Assembly (NCBI GenBank): GCA_963576565.1
Contig: OY755047.1
Span: 20,591,171 to 20,655,170, forward strand
Direction: 5' to 3'
Length of the DNA: 64,000 nt
Source: Aspidapion aeneum
Taxonomy: Eukaryota; Arthropoda; Insecta; Coleoptera; Brentidae
In this document: positions 52,714 through 63,738 of the stretch, piece after piece
Position numbering within the stretch: position 1 is the stretch's first letter
Layout: each line of letters begins with the position of its first letter
Position numbers and translations under genes: made by a program
The notes under the pieces: model-generated
Told to the model about the DNA's origin: nothing
What the model saw: only the letters and a program-made list of their open reading frames with translations
The model's database searches: none

Positions 52714-53097
52714 AATGTTTCACTCGTGTAATGTCTGACCTTGGGACAAAACATAAAAATAGCGGCTTAACAAAAAGATAGGTACCAAAAAAAACGAAAC
52801 GAACAAAAAGAAGCTGTGTTCAACTATATTTTGGATCTTTATCCATCTATCTATATAGCCTTCTTTAATCCATCTTTAGACAGAGGCCTAACCCAATATC
52901 TTTCACTCTTCTCTGTCTGTCGCCGTGATCATCCATCTAGTTCCCTCGTGTTTCTTCAAATCATTTGCCCATCTTCTTTTTATAGATAGATAGATTTGTG
53001 GAACTACTTCTTCTTCTTTTTTTTGAGCCACAATAGACCCACTGGTGGTCGCAGTGGAAGGGCTGCAAGGCCCACTCACATATGAATCATCATCTTC

Positions 53098-53349
53098 TTC
53101 TTTTATTTTCCCAAGGTCTCCAGTTTACAATAAATTTGTTCCATCGATCGTCTTTCTGTCTGATATCATAACCGACAAATTTTCATTTTCATTTTTTCAG
53201 CCTCTCCCTTAACATCCCTTACTTTTATTTTATTTTATTTCTTATCCATTCGTTCCTTTTTCTATCTGTTTGGGCTTTTGTTACCTTATCCATGTGTTCT
53301 TTTGATTTTAGCTGTTTCATTTTCTTTTTTTAGTTTAATAATTTGTCCG

Positions 53350-53441
<92 letters not shown>

Positions 53442-53690
53442 CTCTACTTGTTTTATTTTCGTTTGGTTATCTGATCGTAATATCTTCATTTGTTTTTGTT
53501 ATGATTTTAGTTTTACTGTGGTTCATACTTAAGCCTATATTTTTAGCTGCTGTATCCAGTTCTTCCAGCATTTTTTTCAGTTCTTCTTTCTTGACTGCTA
53601 TTAAGGCACTGGCTGATATCGCCTTAATATCCTTAATCGCCTTATATTTTAAACAGGTACCATATATTGATTCGAAGACAGGTTAAATAG
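53098..53690 (-). pseudogene. LINE B relic (in tandem unit 1)
   Basis: The minus strand reads AVKKEELKKMLEELDTAAKNIGL (about 53645-53545), KTKIITKTNEDITIR, and later the NKVTKAQ / RKRNEW(I) tail region, as in LINE B at 13526-14310 and 55480-56240. Its FADD box is disrupted and it is split by the (TA)n run at 53353-53439. Confidence 0.7.
53353..53439. repeat. (TA)n microsatellite expansion
   Basis: About 87 bp of TA. The sister unit has only TATATATA at 54758-54767, so expansion followed duplication. Confidence 0.95.
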
Positions 53691-54104
53691 TCGACATTTT
53701 TTCAATTTTTTAACTGTCAAAAAAACTGTTTTCGGCGTTATCTAAAAAAAATGTTTTTGTCGAAAACTAATACCTAGCCATTGTTGCGCGGGCTAGGAAG
53801 GTAAAAATACGGAGTGTAATATCTAAGGTGGCGAATTGGGTCAGGTGGTGAATCGCTTCCCCCTCTGACTTACGACATCCGTCCACTTTCGAGTCCACGT
53901 GGACTGAATGAATCTAAGTTCACTGACATACTGGAATTACATGAAACGACCCTGCACAGGGTTTATAATAGACTACGAGTAAATTTTAATTTATTTTCAA
54001 CCCAAGAAAATATTACAATAAAATGAAATAAAATTTTGTAGAACTTATTAGACTAGACGCTTTTCGAAAGTCTGTCCTAAAAAAAAATATATATATATAT
54101 CTAT

Positions 54105-55409
54105 ACAAATGTTTCACTCGTTTGCAATGGTGTAATGTCTGACCTTGGGACAAAACATAAAAATAGCGGCTTAACAAAAAGATAGGTACCAAAAAAAACG
54201 AAACGAACAAAAAGAAGCTGTGTTCAACTATATTTTGGATCTTTATCCATCTATCTATATAGCCTTCTTTAATCCATCTTTAGACAGAGGCCTAACCCAA
54301 TATCTTTCACTCTTCTCTGTCTGTCGCCGTGATCATCCATCTAGTTCCCTCGTGTTTCTTCAAATCATTTGCCCATCTTCTTTTTATAGATAGATAGATT
54401 TGTGGTACTACTTCTTCTTCTTTTTTTTGAGCCACAATAGACCCACTGGTGGTCGCAGTGGAAGGGCTGCAAGGCCCACTCACATATGAATCATCATCTT
54501 CTTCTTTTATTTTCCCAAGGTCTCCAGTTTACAATAAATTTGTTCCATCGATCGTCTTTCTGTCTGATATCATAACCGACAAATTTTCATTTTCATTTTT
54601 TCAGCCTCTCCCTTAACATCCCTTACTTTTATTTTATTTTATTTCTTATCCATTCGTTCCTTTTTCTATCCGTTTGGGCTTTTGTTACCTTATCCATGTG
54701 TTCTTTTGATTTTAGCTGTTTCATTTTCTTTTTTTAGTTTAATAATTTGTCCGAGGTATATATATATTCCTCTACTTGTTTTATTTTCGTTTGGTTATCT
54801 GATCGTAATATCTTCATTTGTTTTTGTTATGATTTTAGTTTTACTGTGGTTCATACTTAAGCCTATATTTTTAGCTGCTGTATCCAGTTCTTCCAGCATT
54901 TTTTTCAGTTCTTCTTTCTTGACTGCTATTAAGGCACTGGCTGATATCGCCTTAATGTCCTTAATCGCCTTATATTTTAAACAGGTACCATATATTGATT
55001 CGAAGACAGGTTAAATAGTCGACATTTTTTCAATTTTTTAACTGTCAAAAAAACTGTTTTCGGCGTTATCTAAAAAAAATGTTTTTGTCGAAAACTAATA
55101 CCTAGCCATTGTTGCGCGGGCTAGGAATGTAAAAATACGGAGTGTAATATCTAAGGTGGCGAATTGGGTCAGGTGGTGAATCGCTTCCCCCTCTGACTTA
55201 CGACATCCGTCCACTTTCGAGTCCACGTGGACTGAATGAATCTAAGTTCACTGACATACTGGAATTACATGAAACGACCCTGCACAGGGTTTATAATAGA
55301 CTACGAGTAAATTTTAATTTATTTTCAACCCAAGAAAATATTACAATAAAATGAAATAAAATTTTGTAGAACTTATTAGACTAGACGCTTTTCGAAAGTC
55401 TGTCCTAAA
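54105..55409. repeat. Tandem duplication, unit 2
   Basis: Direct copy of unit 1; the LINE B and LINE C scraps are repeated at the same offsets (54430-54500, 54505-55020). Differences are a few substitutions, for example GGAATGT against GGAAGGT near 55125, and microsatellite length. Confidence 0.88.
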
Positions 55410-56240
55410 AAATGTTTGCTTAAAAATTTCAGGTGACGTGTTTTTGTTTTTGATTATCTGACCAATAAAATTTTTTAGATTTGATAGTTCACGGACGTTT
55501 GATTTTTCGATTAATTACATACATAGACCTCCCCCAATATCTTCCACTATTCTCTGTCCGTCGCCGTGTTCATCCATCTAGCCCCCGCATGTTTCTTTAA
55601 TTCGTTCGCTCATCTCATTTGGGGTCTTCCTCTACTTCTTTTATTTTCCCAAGGTCTCCAGTTTACAATACATTTGTTCCATCGATCGTCTTTCTGTCTG
55701 ACAATATGATCGGCAAATTTTCATTTGAATTTTTCTACTTCTCCTTTGGCATCCCTTATTTTTTTTTCTTATCCATTCATTTCTTTTTCTATCTGTTAGC
55801 TTTACATGTAACATTTGGCTTTCCATTGACCTTTGGGCTTTTGTTACCTTATCCATGTTTGATTTTGTCAGTGTCCAGGTCTGAGATTCATATGTGAGTA
55901 CACGAAGGATACATTGGTTATACACTTTCGTTTTGAGGTACTGAGGATATTTTTTAATATCTAACTTGATCTTGATTTTAGCTGTTTCCTTTTTTTAGTT
56001 TAATAATTTGTCCCAGTTTTATACATTCCTCCACTTGTTCTATTTTCTCTTGGTTTATTCTGATCGTGATATCTTCATCTGTGTGTGTTATGATTTTAGT
56101 TTTAGTGTAGTTCATTCAAGCCTATATTTTTAGCTGCTGTATCCAGTTCTTCCAGCATTTTTATCAGTTCTCCTTTCTTATCTGTTAATAAGGCGATATC
56201 GTCAGCAAATATCTATCGACTCTCCCCTACTTTTTTAAAT
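55410..56240 (-). pseudogene. LINE B copy, RT C-terminal part
   Basis: A 94-codon open frame (55925-55644) encodes VLTYESQTWTLTKSNMDKVT, KAQRSMESQMLHVKLTDRKR and NEWIRKKNKG, the thumb and tail of an RTE-like RT. Upstream in other frames are DDIALLTDKKGELIKMLEEL (FADD-type DD retained) and LDTAAKNIGL. A 3' tail with MEQMYCKLETLGK-like residues is followed by decay. 5'-truncated and frameshifted. Confidence 0.78.
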
Positions 56241-56397
56241 TTTGACTAAACTGTTTTACGGATAGTTTCGTTTAAAATCACAATTTTACATTTTTCAAAA
56301 ATATCTCGAAATGTAATCAATCATCAACACTGTAACGGCATTTAAAAAACCTTTCGAACGAGGTATCACTCGATCCACTTTGCCTCTCTTAAATCAA
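56241..56397. other. No gene seen
   Basis: Short spacer, nothing recognised. Confidence 0.5.
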
Positions 56398-56699
56398 GGT
56401 ATAGGGGAAAGGGGGGCAAAAAGGATAACGGGGGTAAAACGGGATAGCGCAGTTATAGCTAAACTGCGCAAGAGTAAAACCTCTTAATTTCAGATATTTT
56501 ATCTCCATAACTGGTTCAACTCTCTGCAATATGATTGATGCCTGTCGGCTGAGCTTAAGTTGGTTTTTGCTCAACATGTAATGTTGTGCGCTGTTTGTTG
56601 TAAAAATAGCTTACGCATTTTGTAGCGGTAAGGATATTTTTTACAGACTTTTTACTATTTTGTTTACATTGAACAATTAGTGGTCTTGTGTATTATTCA

Positions 56700-57375
56700 T
56701 AATTAGTGGTTTAACGCTTAGGAAAAAAACCGGAAAAATTGGAAAAAAACCTCGGTTTTTACCGTTTTTTTCACATACCTTGGAAAAATGGGGAAAAAAT
56801 GAAAAAATTGAGAAACCACAAATTATATTTATAGAAGCTCAAATAGCTCAAATAAACGTAAATTAACCAAATTATACATTCTTTTAAGGTCAATAGTCAA
56901 AATCAAATAACATTTATTTTCATATAATATAAAAATAACGTTAGTTTCGAGTTTTTAAACAAAATAAATATAAAAAAATATTAAAAATTAAACTAAATTA
57001 TCATTTCAAAAAACAAAAACATTATTTCACAAAAAAACTAAGAGGAAGATCTTCCTCCGAGTCCGATCCCGAGTCTTCGGCTTCTGAGTCTGAGTAAGCA
57101 TCGACATCTGAATCTGGCTCCACAATACTCTTTTCTTCATCTTGAATTAAATCCACAATGTTTTTCATCAAAATTTTTATTAAAATTACTTAATAATGAT
57201 TTAAATAAAAATTATACATTTTTATGAGGCTTATATGACCTAACTTCCTTATCAGAGTACTCTACACTGATTTTTAACACAATTTAAATTTTTCCGTTTT
57301 TTTCCGTTGGTTTCCGGAAAAAAATCCGGTTTTTTTCCACGACTCAATTTTTCCGGAAATTTTAAATCCCTATTC
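56700..57375. repeat. Low-complexity CCGGAAAAA inverted block with an acidic short ORF
   Basis: GGAAAAAAACCGGAAAAATTGG near 56722 and CCGGTTTTTTTCCACG near 57328 form loose inverted ends. Between them is the minus-strand frame 57168-57022. This looks like the last-exon end of a transposase-type element, but I cannot place it. Confidence 0.4.
57022..57168 (-). CDS. Short acidic ORF (48 aa), unrecognised
   Basis: MKNIVDLIQDEEKSIVEPDS then a Asp/Ser/Glu-rich run (DVDAYSDSEAEDSGSDSEED) and LPLSFFVK before the stop. Such acidic tails occur at the C-termini of some transposase and nuclear proteins, but this has no domain and could be the 3' end of a larger lost ORF; the frame is open upstream of the Met for a few codons. 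It sits inside the inverted CCGGAAAAA block. Function unknown, and expression is doubtful. Confidence 0.3.
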   Translation of the reverse strand: MKNIVDLIQDEEKSIVEPDSDVDAYSDSEAEDSGSDSEEDLPLSFFVK

Positions 57376-57444
57376 ATAATAAAACGCGTTGCCCGTAAAA
57401 TTAGCCTTTTACTCTGTATGATTTTTGTTTGGGAAAAAAATAAT

Positions 57445-57608
57445 TTTTAGCTCACACATATGCTATACTATAGTAGTGTGAGCTATGGTGATCCTAATTT
57501 TTTCGAGAAAAAAAAGTTGCTCCGATTTCAAAAAATTTTATACATCTTTGCGTTTCAGATGATTTTGAAACTTTTTTGTTGCGCCGTCTGTCTGTCTGTC
57601 TGTCTGTA

Positions 57609-57641
<33 letters not shown>

Positions 57642-60041
57642 GTCTGTATGTCTGTATGTCTGTATGTCTGTATGTCTGTATGTCTGTATGTCTGTATGTC
57701 TGTATGTCTGTATGTCTGTATGTCTGTATGTCTGTATGTCTGTATGTCTGTATGTCTGTATGTCTGTATGTCTGTATGTCTGTATGTCTGTATGTCTGTA
57801 TGTCTGTATGTCTGTATGTCTGTATGTCTGTATGTCTGTATGTCTGTATGTCTGTATGTCTGTATGTCTGTATGTCTGTATGTCTGTATGTCTGTATGTC
57901 TGTATGTCTGTATGTCTGTATGTCTGTATGTCTGTATGTCTGTATGTCTGTATGTCTGTATGTCTGTATGTCTGTATGTCTGTATGTCTGTATGTCTGTA
58001 TGTCTGTATGTCTGTATGTCTGTATGTCTGTATGTCTGTATGTCTGTATGTCTGTATGTCTGTATGTCTGTATGTCTGTATGTCTGTATGTCTGTATGTC
58101 TGTATGTCTGTATGTCTGTATGTCTGTATGTCTGTATGTCTGTATGTCTGTATGTCTGTATGTCTGTATGTCTGTATGTCTGTATGTCTGTATGTCTGTA
58201 TGTCTGTATGTCTGTATGTCTGTATGTCTGTATGTCTGTATGTCTGTATGTCTGTATGTCTGTATGTCTGTATGTCTGTATGTCTGTATGTCTGTATGTC
58301 TGTATGTCTGTATGTCTGTATGTCTGTATGTCTGTATGTCTGTATGTCTGTATGTCTGTATGTCTGTATGTCTGTATGTCTGTATGTCTGTATGTCTGTA
58401 TGTCTGTATGTCTGTATGTCTGTATGTCTGTATGTCTGTATGTCTGTATGTCTGTATGTCTGTATGTCTGTATGTCTGTATGTCTGTATGTCTGTATGTC
58501 TGTATGTCTGTATGTCTGTATGTCTGTATGTCTGTATGTCTGTATGTCTGTATGTCTGTATGTCTGTATGTCTGTATGTCTGTATGTCTGTATGTCTGTA
58601 TGTCTGTATGTCTGTATGTCTGTATGTCTGTATGTCTGTATGTCTGTATGTCTGTATGTCTGTATGTCTGTATGTCTGTATGTCTGTATGTCTGTATGTC
58701 TGTATGTCTGTATGTCTGTATGTCTGTATGTCTGTATGTCTGTATGTCTGTATGTCTGTATGTCTGTATGTCTGTATGTCTGTATGTCTGTATGTCTGTA
58801 TGTCTGTATGTCTGTATGTCTGTATGTCTGTATGTCTGTATGTCTGTATGTCTGTATGTCTGTATGTCTGTATGTCTGTATGTCTGTATGTCTGTATGTC
58901 TGTATGTCTGTATGTCTGTATGTCTGTATGTCTGTATGTCTGTATGTCTGTATGTCTGTATGTCTGTATGTCTGTATGTCTGTATGTCTGTATGTCTGTA
59001 TGTCTGTATGTCTGTATGTCTGTATGTCTGTATGTCTGTATGTCTGTATGTCTGTATGTCTGTATGTCTGTATGTCTGTATGTCTGTATGTCTGTATGTC
59101 TGTATGTCTGTATGTCTGTATGTCTGTATGTCTGTATGTCTGTATGTCTGTATGTCTGTATGTCTGTATGTCTGTATGTCTGTATGTCTGTATGTCTGTA
59201 TGTCTGTATGTCTGTATGTCTGTATGTCTGTATGTCTGTATGTCTGTATGTCTGTATGTCTGTATGTCTGTATGTCTGTATGTCTGTATGTCTGTATGTC
59301 TGTATGTCTGTATGTCTGTATGTCTGTATGTCTGTATGTCTGTATGTCTGTATGTCTGTATGTCTGTATGTCTGTATGTCTGTATGTCTGTATGTCTGTA
59401 TGTCTGTATGTCTGTATGTCTGTATGTCTGTATGTCTGTATGTCTGTATGTCTGTATGTCTGTATGTCTGTATGTCTGTATGTCTGTCTGTAAAGACCAA
59501 CGCGCATAACTCAAAAACCGCTTGGCCGATTGTAATGAAATTTGGTACCTAGGCTGGGTCTTGGGTCGAGACGGTCCCATTTAAAAATGAACAAAATCCA
59601 CCGAACACAAACCAAATAAAAGGGTGGGGGTAGATTTCAAAAATTAGAGTTTATGAGAAAATATGGCGTGTGTGATATCAAACGAAAGGTAATTGAGTTT
59701 GGAGTTAAACAAAATACATTTTAATTTATTTTAAAAAAAGGGTGGGGGTATATTTCAAAAATTAGAGTTTAAGTGAAAATATGGCGTGTGTGATATCAAA
59801 CGAAAGGTAATTGAGTCCGGAGTTTAACAAATAACATTTTAGTGTTTGCTTTTTTTAAGGGTGGGGGTAAGTTTTAAAAATTTGGGTTTAAGTCAAAACA
59901 TGGCTTGTGTGGTATTAAACAAAAGGTAATTTAGTCTGGAGTTGAATAAAATATTTTTCAGTTTTTAGTTATATTGGCTCACACGTAAACTATAACTATA
60001 GTACCTAGTGTGAGCTTAGGGGCCCATATATTGGCAGAGTA
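57445..60041 (-). mobile_element. TCTG-cored element, copy F, with octamer expansion
   Basis: Full copy of the family: terminal hairpin AGCTCACAC...GTGTGAGCT at 57449-57483, the TTTCAGATGATTTTGAAAC flank, the repeat core, the GACCAACGCGCATAACTC flank, three subrepeats, the second hairpin (near 59975-60015) and the end GGCAGAGTA. TTTT lies on each side. The core is 1.9 kb instead of 40-70 bp, so this copy is about 2.6 kb where others are ~0.75 kb. Confidence 0.85.
57645..59484. repeat. 230 copies of the 8-mer TGTATGTC
   Basis: Uninterrupted on reading: 1840 bp equals exactly 230 octamers. It is bordered by plain TCTG repeats (57589-57644 and 59485-59491). Because 8 is not a multiple of 3 and the unit lacks stops in both strands, long open frames (623-680 codons) appear in five frames; none is a gene. 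Confidence 0.97.
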
Positions 60042-60837
60042 TTTTCATGGGAGCAAAACGGAGTACCTTGTTATACCTAGTAACCTATACCCCATTTTGC
60101 CTCAAAAATGTTTTTTTTATTTTTTTTTAGTACCATCACTGAAAGTTGTATTTTATGTTGTCTTTGCAAGAAATGGGCGCAAAACTCGTGTAGGAGAGTC
60201 GACAGCGATGACTAGGACGCTGTAATTCCTTATAAATTTTGCAAATACGAAATTTAGTTATTATAAATGTATTTTTATTACAACTTTTTATTTTTTAATT
60301 AAGTATTTTAAACTTTGTTAGTATTTAAATAAATAAAACTTGCCTTACAAAAATATTGATTCTAAATTACACAACCACCCTGCCCGATTTGCCCCCCGTA
60401 TGCGGGGCAAAATGGGGAAAGTCAAGATAACATATCTTCTCATTTAATAGGAGAAATAAGCCTATATAATTAAGTATCCCATTTGGCCCTCCTTTCCCCT
60501 ACCAGCCATGATTGATAGACAGAAATAATCACAAAAAAAGTTACCGTTTTGCCAACAAAATCGATAGTGCAAGATTTTCTTTTAAAACTTACTCTTAATA
60601 CTCGCAATGGCCTCTGGTACGTGTCTTCCGGCCGCCCTGTATATGCGAAATAGGATACGTGATCAGTTCCGGTATGTAATAATGTAACTTAGTTTCCCTA
60701 ATATAATTAAAAAAATAGAGTCGATTTCAAATATTTAAAGCTCCATTTTAGAGTCTCTATATAGCGTTCCGTGCACCTCGACGCAATAGAGCTAGGCAAT
60801 GCACATTAGGCAAAGCTCTCATGAAATAGTTATCTTA
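60042..60837. other. No gene seen
   Basis: Includes the right part of the tentative G-rich TIR element and a 71-codon open stretch (60010-60222) that begins in the TCTG element and shows no domain. Confidence 0.5.
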
Positions 60838-61008
60838 ACAAAAACATTTCATGTAAAAAAAAAGCCAAGTACACGAAAATGGTATTCCGTAAAATGAATT
60901 GAGATAAAAGTAAAGTCAAGTACTCCAATACTAATTTCAAAATGGAAGGTTCTTACTAGTTTGAAAATATATTTTTTTAAACTTTGCTATTACAGTTAAA
61001 TTTCTATA
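60838..61008. repeat. Foldback element P, copy 3, left half
   Basis: One arm of the palindrome (AACAAAAACATTTCATGTAA...GCTATTACAG). It stops at the arm centre. The missing remainder is found at 63612-63738, in the correct orientation and order. Confidence 0.75.
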
Positions 61009-61364
61009 CAGTTCTCGACTTTGAACGTTTAGCCTTTATGAAAAGCGTATAAAAAAGGATGAACTTATGGAAAGCAAAAAGTCAGTGAGGGACAAAAGAC
61101 GCGCATATTCAGGAGCGTTTGCCGCTGTGACTCAAAATTCATTAATAGTTTTTTTATTACTAAACAGGAGCAAGCACAGTAAGATTTCCACTTTTATAAG
61201 ACGAATAAATAGTCATTATTATTTATTTCGTTATTTTGGCTTTAATCAGGAAAGATTAAATCGAGAAAAATTTAATTTTTTAATAGTTTTATCTTAGACA
61301 ATACTCTTGCTCTTTTATTAAAGTTGCGTTTCGCGGCGGTTCACGAAGTCAAGTTGCTTAAATA
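61009..61364. other. Outer segment of the insertion in P; unrecognised ORF
   Basis: Contains a 76-codon frame (61067-61297, MESKKSVRDKRRAYSGAF...) with no known domain. It may be chance. Confidence 0.35.
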
Positions 61365-63302
61365 GTTCAGGCCCTACGGGGTCCGATACTGCGTTTAATG
61401 ATAGAAGCAACACACTTAGTATGGATAGGCATATGACTCGCCCGAACATTTAACGGCATGTTTTTTTTTAAATAGCCGCCTTGAAATAAAAATAAATGTG
61501 TTTGTAGAAATTCTTAAATCAAACAAAAATTTTGATCATTCATTTTTGTAACTGAGTAAATAAAAATTAGAGTGAGTAAAAAATTATTTTTGGTTAGTAA
61601 TAACTTAAAACTGACTTTTTCTAGTAAACCTTTTTCAAAATGTTGATCCCTCCTCTCACCCCCCTCAAAAGTGTTCTTTTAGTATTTTCCCAATTATTTG
61701 CAAACTTTTAACTGGAAAAAAAACAACTAAGTAATAACTATTAAGGCTGATGAAAAGTCCTCTCCAACGATGTATAACGCGCTCCCCTTACGTCAGTGGC
61801 GCAGCTTTTATAGGCATTTAAATAAATTAGAGGTGTGGAAAAAACGTGTTTTTTTTTAAGTTTCTTAAATTTTACTGTCCCACATATCTGGTTTTAAAAC
61901 TTATTTTTAAAGCTGAAGAAATGTCATTTCCAACGATGTATATCACTCTCCCCTCAAGGCAGCGGTAGATCTGGCATAGACGCACCAAAAATGGTCAAAT
62001 TTGTTATACACTTAAATCTTCATTTAAGACAACCTTTTTGGAACAATATTAATACACACACTACGTTCAATGAGACAAGCAACACAATTCGTATGAATAT
62101 ACAGTATACTCCCCTCAATAATATAACGAAGGGGATCCACCTGCCTACTCTTAAATATTTTGTTCACATTTTTTCTAATAAACCAAAAAATGTCAAAAAA
62201 ACATTTAGGGTAGGGATAGCTCCTTCCACCAAGAGTGGGCGGATGGTTCCCCGTCGTTATATTTTCGGGGGAGTATACTGTATATTCATTCCAAGTGTGT
62301 TGCTTCTCTCATTGAACGCAGTGCCTGTATTAAAACTGTTCTAACATTGTTGTCTTGAATGAAAATTCAAGTGTATACCAAATTTGACAATTTTTGGTGC
62401 GTCTATGCCAGATCTACCGCTGCCTTGAGGGGGGCGATATACATCGTTGGAAAGGAAATTTCTTCAGCTTTAAGAATAAGTTTTAAAACCAGACATGTGG
62501 GACAGTAAAATTTAAGAAAATTAAAAAAACCACAAGTTTTTTCCACACCTCTCATTTATTTAAATGCCTATAAGTTTAGTGGTGCGCCACTGATGTAAGG
62601 GGGGCGTGTTATACATTGTTAGTTGCAAATAATTTAGAAAATACAGTATATTAGAGAGTAGAGAGCACTTTTAAGGGGGGTGAGAGGGGTGGTGCCCCCC
62701 ACCCCCACTTTAAAGAAGGTTAACTAGAAAAAGTCAGTTTTAGGTTAATACTAACCAAAAATAATATTTTACTCACTCTTATTTTTATTTATTCTGTCAC
62801 AAAAATGAATGTTCAAAATATTTGAAAACATTTATTTTTGTTTTAAGGCGGCTATTAAAAAAAGATACGTCTAGCTTAATAACTATTTAACTGTATACAA
62901 TGGGCTTATAACTAAAAATATTTAAAAAAAAAATGTGTTCAGAATAGAAAATACCACAAAAAATAGACAAAAAAATATTTTAAAAATTTTCCCCTTTTTT
63001 CGTACGCTAATGGAATGTGCACCACTGCCGCTAAAGGGTACTAAGATATATCGTTGAAAAGGAAATTGTATCTGCATGAAAAATGATTTTAAGAATATTT
63101 TTGAAAAAGTTTACTGTTTTCGAGTTATTAACAAAAAACTATCAAAAAGCAGGTTTAAGGGGGGAATCACCCCCTGCCAGGGGGGGGGTGGTCTCCTTTC
63201 GTAAAATGTTCGGGCGAGTCTTATGTCTATCCATGCCAAGTGTGTAGTTTCTATCATTAAACGCAGCATTTTTGCTGGAATCTCGGATGTAGGGCCTGAA
63301 CT
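61365..63302. mobile_element. ~1.9-kb foldback element H
   Basis: Arms 61365-62140 and 62265-63302 are reverse complements. AGTTCAGGCCCTAC at the left edge pairs with GTAGGGCCTGAACT at the right edge, GCGTTTAATGATAGAA with its complement near 63255, AAATAAATTAGAGGTGTGG with CCACACCTCTCATTTATTT near 62555, and AGTATACTCCCCT with AGGGGAGTATACT-like sequence at the centre. No ORF of note. One arm of a relative is at 32547-33830. Arm lengths differ because of internal tandem repeats. Confidence 0.78.
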
Positions 63303-63611
63303 AAAAGCAGAATTACGGATTCGCAGTATTGATTATTAGTCCTACAGTTCAAATGATATCTAAGAGATGGCGCAACAGCAATTAAAATCAAGTTGTTTTT
63401 TGGATTTAATTAATGGCCGTCTTTGGCCTACTCAGCCGGTAAGAGTAACGTCATTAGATCGCGAAAAGAAAACCATTTTCTTGAATTGCTAACTTGACAA
63501 CAGCGCTAAACTACTTATCTCTACTACTACTTAGTGCCATTTATTTAAATAGCGATATTACTTCAATTCACATATTTTCAATGGCCAAACGATCGTTGAC
63601 GAACCCTGTAT
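63303..63611. other. Outer segment right of H, no gene
   Basis: Unassigned; ends GAACCCTGTATAT, a weak match to the CACCCTGTATA-type TIR scraps seen elsewhere. Confidence 0.4.
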
Positions 63612-63738
63612 ATTCAATTTAGCACTGTACCTTAGAGATATTTGCAGCCATAATAGCCAAGTTTAAAAAACATTTCAAAACTAGTAAGAACCTTTCATTC
63701 TGAAATTTGTATTGGAAAACTTGGCTTTACTTTTATCC
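63612..63738. repeat. Foldback element P, copy 3, right half
   Basis: TTCAATTTAGCACTGTACC onward matches the other arm of P, ending ACTTGGCTTTACTTTTATCC. With 60838-61008 it makes one P copy split by 2.6 kb; about 15 bp at the centre are lost. Confidence 0.75.

Larger units (their letters stand above)
52711..54104. repeat. Tandem duplication, unit 1
   Basis: Unit of ~1.39 kb beginning with segment S (ACAAATGTTTCACTCG) and ending CTTTTCGAAAGTCTGTCCTA plus a short AT run. Matches 54105-55409 nearly throughout, apart from a ~90-bp (TA)n expansion at 53353-53439 and a 10-bp gap near the start. Inside are a LINE C 3' UTR scrap (53025-53095) and a LINE B relic (53098-53690). Confidence 0.88.
56398..60505. 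mobile_element. Possible TIR element (G-rich ends), heavily nested
   Basis: GGTATAGGGGAAAGGGGGGC at 56398 and the complement of the right end, GGTAGGGGAAAGGAGGGC, near 60505 are inverted. Both continue with a CAAA-GGATA block. If real, the host element was filled by the repeat at 56700-57370 and the TCTG element 57445-60041. No transposase frame. Ends are low-complexity, so this is tentative. Confidence 0.4.

Noticed and set aside
53278..53532. Frames with Tyr-Ile runs across (TA)n
   Set aside because: Translation of TA dinucleotides within LINE B debris.
57460..59580. Five overlapping open frames of 623-680 codons
   Set aside because: They are translations of the TGTATGTC octamer array, which lacks stops in all registers. 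No start context or domain.
61067..61297. 76-codon frame MESKKSVRDK...
   Set aside because: No homology that I recognise and no repeat partner in the window; kept only as a note.
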